Assembly: GCA_001593855.1 (NCBI GenBank)
Contig: LUCC01000029.1
Coordinates: 1-8,847 of the forward strand
Reading direction: 5' to 3'
From: Candidatus Hecatellales archaeon B24
GTDB lineage: Archaea; Thermoproteota; Bathyarchaeia; Hecatellales; Hecatellaceae
DNA length: 8,847 nucleotides
Position numbers and translations under genes: made by a program. How positions within the stretch are numbered: position 1 is the stretch's first letter; every line of letters starts with the position of its first letter. Positions 5,317 through 8,847 of this stretch are shown here, in pieces. The notes beneath the pieces are model-generated. The model was given only the letters and a program-made list of their open reading frames with translations. It was not told the DNA's origin and did not search any database.

Positions 5317-6156
5317 CTATATTGGGAGGCCAAGCATTTTCAGACCTATATAAACGTAGAGGAGACCTAAGCATATCCTAAGAATTTTCGGCCTTGTTCT
5401 TTCGCTTACGATAGCGCCCAATACTGAGAAGGCAGCACTCGTCAATCCGAGGGTGAGGAAAGCTCCATAGTTAAAGTATCCTATACTGTAGAGTGGGAAA
5501 ATACTGTTTTTAAGGTTTTGAACCTGTAAACCGTAAAACATGTAGCCAATAGAACCTATCCCAGAGCTAACAACCATCATTACCAGAGAAAGAAGAATTG
5601 AAAGATGCATGGGGAACCCTAAAAGAAGGTTTAGGAGTGGAACATAAACAAGCCCTCCACCAATCCCTATAAAGGCTGCGAAGGTTGCTGCAACAAACCC
5701 CCAACAAAAACCCTTAACCATACTTAGGCTTGGTATTTCCTCTACGGGTTTTGGTTTTGCTGTTAAAAACCTCCAAGCACCAATAAGACAAACCACGCCA
5801 AAAAGCATTTTCATAATCCATCCTGGAGCATAAGAGGTTATTGTAGCCCCTAAAACCGCACCAACACCAGCACCTAAACCTAGACCCTTCCATAGGTCAA
5901 AGGGAAACTTCTTTGTTTTCCCAGCCTTCATGTGCATTTTAGCTCCGATTAGGGCTGTGGGAACAACAACAGCCAAATTTGTTCCAAAAGCAACCTTAAC
6001 AGCAACGTCAAGAGGACAGCCAAAACCTGTAAACATAAAAATCATCACAGGAACCATGATAAAACACCCGCCAACACCAAACATGGCACTAACAAACCCA
6101 ACACCAGCACCAGCAACAAGAAAAGCCCAAACCCATAATGGGACAGTAAAAACCAT
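5317..6156 (-). CDS. TauE/SafE-family membrane permease (sulfite/sulfoacetate exporter-like)
   Basis: Eight-helix-type membrane permease of the TauE/SafE family, whose characterised members export or import small sulfur-containing anions such as sulfite, sulfoacetate or thiosulfate. The two internal repeats each carry the glycine-rich signature: VSAMFGVGGCFIMVPVMIF near the N-terminus, and AAFIGIGGGLVYVPLLNL at mid-protein. Further helices fill the rest, and the length of about 280 residues is typical. A GTG at 6165 directly follows the arsR stop codon, but it lies inside the ribosome-binding stretch AGGTGG, which is 6 nt before ATG 6156, so the ATG (279 residues) is chosen. Zero spacing from the ArsR gene indicates translational coupling in one operon. 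Substrate is unknown: the regulator's Cys-Val-Cys site hints at a thiophilic metalloid or sulfur signal, but TauE family members are not established arsenic pumps. Base composition is AT-richer than the genes to the left. Confidence 0.88.
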   Translation of the reverse strand: MVFTVPLWVWAFLVAGAGVGFVSAMFGVGGCFIMVPVMIFMFTGFGCPLDVAVKVAFGTNLAVVVPTALIGAKMHMKAGKTKKFPFDLWKGLGLGAGVGAVLGATITSYAPGWIMKMLFGVVCLIGAWRFLTAKPKPVEEIPSLSMVKGFCWGFVAATFAAFIGIGGGLVYVPLLNLLLGFPMHLSILLSLVMMVVSSGIGSIGYMFYGLQVQNLKNSIFPLYSIGYFNYGAFLTLGLTSAAFSVLGAIVSERTRPKILRICLGLLYVYIGLKMLGLPI

Positions 6157-6165
6157 GTTAACCAC

Positions 6166-6510
6166 CTAGCCTTTAGCCTTTAAAACCTCAACAGCCTTTA
6201 CAAAAGATGAAAACCTATCTAAAATAAGCCTATCAAGAATTCCTAGAAGCCTAAAAATTTGGGGGTTTTTGATACGGTAAAGGGTTCTTTTCCCATCAAT
6301 TCTTCTGTCAAGAATTCCAGCCTCATACAGGATGTCTAAATGTTTTGAAGCTGTCGACTGAGCTTTCCCTAACGCCGGAATAATTTCACATACACATTTT
6401 TCACCATCCCTAAGGAATTCAATGATTTCCAGTCTAGCAGGATTGGCTAGGGCCTTAAGCAGATTTACTCTATACTCCATAAGAGTGTGTTTTCCGTTCA
6501 TAAGCTCCAT
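6166..6510 (-). CDS. ArsR/SmtB-family winged-helix repressor with Cys-Val-Cys motif
   Basis: Small dimeric repressor of 114 residues with the usual winged-helix layout: LLKALANPARLEIIEFL (17-33), the metal-site helix EKCVCEIIPAL (37-47), the recognition helix QSTASKHLDILYEAGIL (51-67), then the wing RRIDGKRTLYRI (69-80). Cys39 and Cys41 sit where ArsR proteins bind As(III)/Sb(III) or other soft metals (the ELCVCEL position). No third cysteine is present in the protein, so a plasmid R773-type three-Cys site would need another ligand. Start is ATG at 6510; ATG 6501 and ATG 6480 are internal alternatives. No SD precedes 6510, but a TATA-like box is centred about 28 bp upstream, consistent with leaderless initiation. 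It is first gene of the operon with the TauE-type permease and lies divergent to the small Fe-S protein. It probably represses both through the dyad at 6537-6568. Confidence 0.92.
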   Translation of the reverse strand: MELMNGKHTLMEYRVNLLKALANPARLEIIEFLRDGEKCVCEIIPALGKAQSTASKHLDILYEAGILDRRIDGKRTLYRIKNPQIFRLLGILDRLILDRFSSFVKAVEVLKAKG

Positions 6511-6530
6511 TATAGATGTAGTCTTAGAAA

Positions 6531-6546
6531 TATTAAATATATCGAT
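6531..6546. promoter_or_regulatory. AT element placed as a TATA box for both arsR-tauE and the Fe-S gene
   Basis: TATTAAATATATCGAT is centred near 6538, which is 28 bp from the arsR ATG (6510, minus) and 29 bp from the Fe-S gene ATG (6567, plus). Both genes lack an SD and could be leaderless. One element, or two overlapping ones, could therefore serve both directions. The spacing is seen directly; promoter function is inferred. Confidence 0.45.
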
Positions 6547-6568
6547 AAATTCAAAATTTACGATATAT
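6537..6568. promoter_or_regulatory. Inverted repeat, candidate ArsR-type operator
   Basis: The left half ATATATCG-a-TAAATT (6537-6551) and right half AATTTA-CGATATAT (6555-6568) are complementary over 14 bp, with one extra A (6545) and a 3-nt centre CAA. Long AT-rich dyads of this type are usual ArsR/SmtB operators. It overlaps the shared TATA-like element and the first bases of the Fe-S gene, so a bound repressor would block both directions. Its AT-richness makes partial dyads more likely by chance, but the CG and TAAATT core lifts it above background. Confidence 0.5.
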
Positions 6569-6857
6569 GATATATATGAAGAGCCGTGGGAACCATGAAA
6601 ATTCTGCTGGTTACCCCGGAAAGAGAGTTAAAACATACAAGGAAAATCAGGGAAAAGATGGCCTTAACCCTAATATAGTTTATAACTATCTGCCTAAGCT
6701 AAACTGTGGAAAGTGTGAGGAGAAGTCCTGCTTCACCTTCGCCATCAAGCTCATATCTGGTGAAAAGAAGCTTTCGGGATGTAAACCCCTAATAGAAGAA
6801 GAAAAATACAGAAAAAACAGAGAGTTCTTAGAGAAACTGTTTAATCCTCTCCTTTAA
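6567..6857 (+). CDS. Small protein with a four-cysteine [4Fe-4S] motif
   Basis: The 96 residues contain the signature LPKLNCGKCEEKSCFTFAIKL...GCKPL with Cys47, Cys50, Cys55 and Cys72 (C-x2-C-x4-C-x16-C). This is the pattern of the Fe-S domain (PF04060 type) found in the large corrinoid Fe-S protein subunit of CODH/ACS and in RnfB. The protein is essentially that domain plus a basic, poorly structured N-terminus (1-33) and a charged helix (76-92). It is soluble with no signal peptide, and probably acts in electron transfer or as a cluster-bearing partner; no specific role can be assigned. Start is taken as ATG 6567, with ATG 6576 as alternative. Neither has an SD, and 6567 fits a leaderless start from the AT element at 6531-6546. 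The low-complexity N-terminus overlaps another short frame (6595-6678), so the true start could lie further in. It is divergent from arsR-tauE and ends 18 bp before the tRNA gene. Confidence 0.75.
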   Translation: MIYMKSRGNHENSAGYPGKRVKTYKENQGKDGLNPNIVYNYLPKLNCGKCEEKSCFTFAIKLISGEKKLSGCKPLIEEEKYRKNREFLEKLFNPLL

Positions 6858-6875
6858 AGAACCTTCAGCATTTGA

Positions 6876-6960
6876 CGCCGGGGGCGGGATTTGAACCCGC
6901 GTGGGCCCATGGCCCACAGACTTAGCAGGCCTGCGCCCTACCAGGCTAGGCGACCCCGGC
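6876..6960 (-). tRNA. tRNA-Ser (GCU anticodon)
   Basis: The 85-nt class II tRNA folds cleanly. Acceptor GCCGGGG (6960-6954) pairs with CCCCGGC (6883-6877), and the discriminator is G. The anticodon stem is CAGGC/GUCUG with loop CUGCUAA and anticodon GCU at 6926-6924, reading AGC/AGU codons. The long variable arm UGGGCC-AUG-GGCCCA is a perfect 6-bp stem. The T arm is GCGGG-UUCAAAU-CCCGC. The long variable arm and the anticodon identify serine. CCA is not encoded and there is no intron. The high stem GC content suits a warm habitat, though it is not proof. Confidence 0.96.
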
Positions 6961-7104
6961 GACAACACACCTCAACTATTTAATTTTCCCTTCCAACCGC
7001 TGGACGGGTAAGTCCGTCTTGCTTACTGTTTCTCCAATAGGTTAGTGTTGGAAGACTGAATTATAAAAGTTTAAGGGAGCTTTGGACGGGTGGAAGCGTT
7101 CTCC
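6961..7104. other. Spacer between the tRNA gene and the radical SAM gene
   Basis: This 144-bp gap has no plausible gene. It contains AATTAAATAG on the minus strand (about 6975-6985), a TATA-like stretch some 20 bp before the tRNA, which is rather close. A small hairpin GACGG-ACTTAC-CCGTC lies at 7018-7003. A second TATA-like stretch CTTTTATAATTC lies on the minus strand near 7057-7068 with no gene at the expected distance. A longer tRNA leader starting from the distal box is possible. Confidence 0.3.
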
Positions 7105-8802
7105 TTAAATTCTTTTCAGGAGGGCTTTCAGTAGGGTGTAGTAGAATTTTGGTTTTAGGGAGAAAATCAGCCTCCTGCCCGGGTATAAGTCTCCCTTGGA
7201 AACGGTTTCTCTGGCCACAAGTTTTTCACGTACACGCTTTCCCAGGTAAACTGTTTCGCCCGCCTCCTTTATGGCTTCCAGGACCTTTAATCCTTCCTCT
7301 TCGCTTATTATTCCATGTTCCATTTTCACCTTGGTGAAGGCTTCAGCAGCCAGATAGGATGCAGCTACGATTTCCCTTCTGCTCATCCACGCGGTTTCGT
7401 AATCCAGCATTTCCCCCCAGCTTTCAGCTTCCTCCATAATCTTTACATGGCTTTCTACGTCTCTGAAGAGAAGCCTATACCCGAAGGCTTCTGGCTTCAT
7501 GTAAACCATGCTTCCGGGATCTATGAAGGGAGCTAGAGGTGCTGTGAAAGCGTTCAGGAAGCCTCTGCCTTTAACGGCTTCCCCTAGAAGCTTACTGAAG
7601 AAGCGGGAAGCCTCCACAGCCGACTTCAAGGTTTGCTCCGGCAGCCCTACCATGAAGTATAGGTCAAGCCTTTCAAAGCCAAGCCTTTCCGCTTCCCGGA
7701 TGAAGCCTACTAGGTCCCTGTTACCGTAGTTTCTCCCGAACTTCACCCTCACTTCTTCCTCATGGCTTTCAGGTGAAATCTGCAGCATAACCCTGTCAGA
7801 AGTCTTCCTTAAACATTCCAGCGTACTGCGTGGAGGAGGACTGAAGAACTCGTAGATTAAGGGTGAGCCTACTTTAGCCTCACGCAGAAGCTTTGAAAGC
7901 CTTTCCACCCTGCTAAACCCCATAAGCTGAACATCACCCACCACGAAAACTGGAACACGCATATAGTCTAGAAGCGACAGGATTTCCCACGCTATTTTCT
8001 CCGGAGATTTAAAAGCTGGACAGTTTCGATTGAAAAAGTTCTTGTAGGCGAAGGCTGACCCACCGCAGGTTATACAGTTATAGGGGCAGCCCTTCATGGT
8101 TAAAGCTAGGCCGATGGGCTCCCTCATAAACCTGGCAAAAGGAAGAGCGGAGGGAAAACTCCAAGACCCTAGGAACTCCTTAACCAGGAAGCCGTAGTCT
8201 ATGGCGTAATCGTCTAGGTTTCCTGGGGCCGGCCTGAAACTGTTTAGCTTCGCTTTCCCCTGATGCCTCCAGGCAACGTTCGGTATTTCGTTAAGTCGAG
8301 GTTTACCTGTTGAAGCATGGCTTAGAAGACCTTCCAGAGCTTCCTCCGCAGTGTCGCCTAGGACCACAGCGTCTATGAAACTGTAGTTTTCAAGGAGGCT
8401 TCTCCAGAAGAAGGTTGAGGTAAGCCCTCCCACGACTAGGAAGCTGTCTGGATGAAGCTTCTTCACAAGCTTGGCTGTTTCGAGGGCTCCCTGCACATGG
8501 ACGAGCCAGTGTAGGTCTATGCCGTAAACTCTGGCTTCAGCCTTCTTTAACGCCTTCTCCGGGTTGAAGCCGGGGTTCAGAAGCATTTGGACTGCGAGGT
8601 TTAAAATTTTCAGTTTAAACCCTTTCTTTCCGAGATAGGTTGAGAGGCTTAGAAAGCCAGCTGGGTAAAGCTCGAAGATAGGGGTGGAAGGTATAAGGTC
8701 GCTTACCAGCCCGTAGTGAACAGCTTTCTCCCTGAAATCGTAAACGCTTGGAGGATGGATGAGCAGCAGATCCAGCGTCATCGAAGGCTCAAACTCCTTC
8801 AC
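7105..8802 (-). CDS. B12-binding / radical SAM protein, Ta0216-like, substrate unknown
   Basis: The 565-residue cobalamin-dependent radical SAM enzyme has an N-terminal Rossmann-type B12 domain (about 10-165: LLLIHPPSVYDF, YPAGFLSLSTYL, VYGIDLHW, VVGGLTST at 123-130, GDTAEEALEGLL at 149-160). A catalytic domain follows (about 230-450), with CPYNCITC at 239-246 supplying the three cluster cysteines and a GGSAFAYKNFFNR stretch just behind. Later marks are LQISPES and YFMVGLPEQT. The C-terminal 110 residues are helical and ungrouped. The PSVYDF and CPYNCITCGGS pattern recalls the archaeal Ta0216-type B12/radical SAM group; this is recall, not a search. Members of this superfamily methylate or rearrange unactivated carbons; the substrate here cannot be read. 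Start is GTG at 8802, about 24 bp from a TATA-like box and so possibly leaderless. ATG at 8781 (MTLDLLLIHPP) with AAGGAG 12 nt upstream is a serious alternative giving 558 residues. It appears monocistronic. Confidence 0.88.
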   Translation of the reverse strand: MKEFEPSMTLDLLLIHPPSVYDFREKAVHYGLVSDLIPSTPIFELYPAGFLSLSTYLGKKGFKLKILNLAVQMLLNPGFNPEKALKKAEARVYGIDLHWLVHVQGALETAKLVKKLHPDSFLVVGGLTSTFFWRSLLENYSFIDAVVLGDTAEEALEGLLSHASTGKPRLNEIPNVAWRHQGKAKLNSFRPAPGNLDDYAIDYGFLVKEFLGSWSFPSALPFARFMREPIGLALTMKGCPYNCITCGGSAFAYKNFFNRNCPAFKSPEKIAWEILSLLDYMRVPVFVVGDVQLMGFSRVERLSKLLREAKVGSPLIYEFFSPPPRSTLECLRKTSDRVMLQISPESHEEEVRVKFGRNYGNRDLVGFIREAERLGFERLDLYFMVGLPEQTLKSAVEASRFFSKLLGEAVKGRGFLNAFTAPLAPFIDPGSMVYMKPEAFGYRLLFRDVESHVKIMEEAESWGEMLDYETAWMSRREIVAASYLAAEAFTKVKMEHGIISEEEGLKVLEAIKEAGETVYLGKRVREKLVARETVSKGDLYPGRRLIFSLKPKFYYTLLKALLKRI

Positions 8803-8819
8803 GCCTCATAAGGCAACCT

Positions 8820-8831
8820 AAAATATTAAAC
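8820..8831 (-). promoter_or_regulatory. TATA-like box for the B12/radical SAM gene
   Basis: The minus strand reads GTTTAATATTTT, centred about 24 bp before the GTG at 8802. This would place transcription start at or next to that codon. A short GCCT-CATA-AGGC inverted repeat lies between the box and the gene (8804-8815). Confidence 0.4.
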
Positions 8832-8847
8832 CACATCGAAAGCCACT

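Noticed and set aside
5245..5320. Search for a duplicated tRNA-Ser 3' end as an attachment site at the far end of the AT-rich block
   Set aside because: No recognisable copy of the T-arm/acceptor sequence found by eye, and no integrase gene in the window.
7001..7091. TGGACGGGT occurring at 7001 and again at 7083
   Set aside because: A 9-bp repeat in two spacer positions without further similarity; not enough to call a repeat element.
7149..7729. Plus-strand open frames inside the B12/radical SAM gene
   Set aside because: Antisense to a well-supported gene, with no motifs.
1..8847. CRISPR arrays, insertion sequences, rRNA and defence genes
   Set aside because: No regularly spaced repeats, transposase motifs, terminal inverted repeats or rRNA signatures were seen.

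Overview
The window looks archaeal. The supporting signs are a tRNA-Ser gene without an encoded CCA, frequent TTG/GTG starts, AT-rich TATA-like boxes about 22-29 bp upstream of starts that lack a Shine-Dalgarno (SD) sequence (a leaderless pattern), clear SD sequences inside gene trains, a minimal archaeal-type NifB, and a B12-binding/radical SAM protein of a kind I associate with archaea. An anaerobic, possibly thermophilic member of the Thermoproteota (Bathyarchaeia-like) is a guess from overall feel, not something the sequence proves.

Layout. Positions 1-4749 are a minus-strand train, read right to left: a six-helix membrane protein of unknown function (4749-4096), a NifB-type radical SAM enzyme (4051-3212), dihydroxy-acid dehydratase ilvD (3142-1484), a QueT-family queuosine-precursor ECF S-component (1359-871), and the N-terminal 270 residues of arginyl-tRNA synthetase (810 to the window edge). 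Divergent from the membrane protein, on the plus strand, is a NikR-type nickel-responsive repressor (4846-5244) that keeps all four high-affinity nickel ligands. The 96-bp spacer holds promoter-like boxes facing both ways.

Positions 5317-6857 form a visibly AT-richer block (about 40% GC in sampled lines, against about 57-62% in sampled lines of ilvD and nikR). It contains a TauE/SafE-family permease coupled to an ArsR/SmtB-type repressor with a Cys-Val-Cys metal motif, and a divergent small protein with a four-cysteine [4Fe-4S] signature. Their 56-bp spacer carries a long inverted repeat, a good operator candidate, beside one AT element placed equally far from both starts. This block ends next to a tRNA-Ser(GCU) gene (6960-6876). 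After a 144-bp spacer, a 565-residue B12-binding/radical SAM protein of unknown substrate occupies 8802-7105.

Themes: metals and Fe-S chemistry (NikR, NifB, DHAD, ArsR, Fe-S protein, two radical SAM enzymes) and tRNA modification and charging (QueT, ArgRS, tRNA-Ser). The two places most likely to hide something undescribed are the leader of the QueT gene, which can fold as an H-type pseudoknot masking the presumed ribosome-binding stretch (the topology of bacterial preQ1 riboswitches), and the nikR / membrane protein / nifB neighbourhood, which suggests an uncharacterised nickel-controlled membrane protein next to a NifB without nif structural genes in view.
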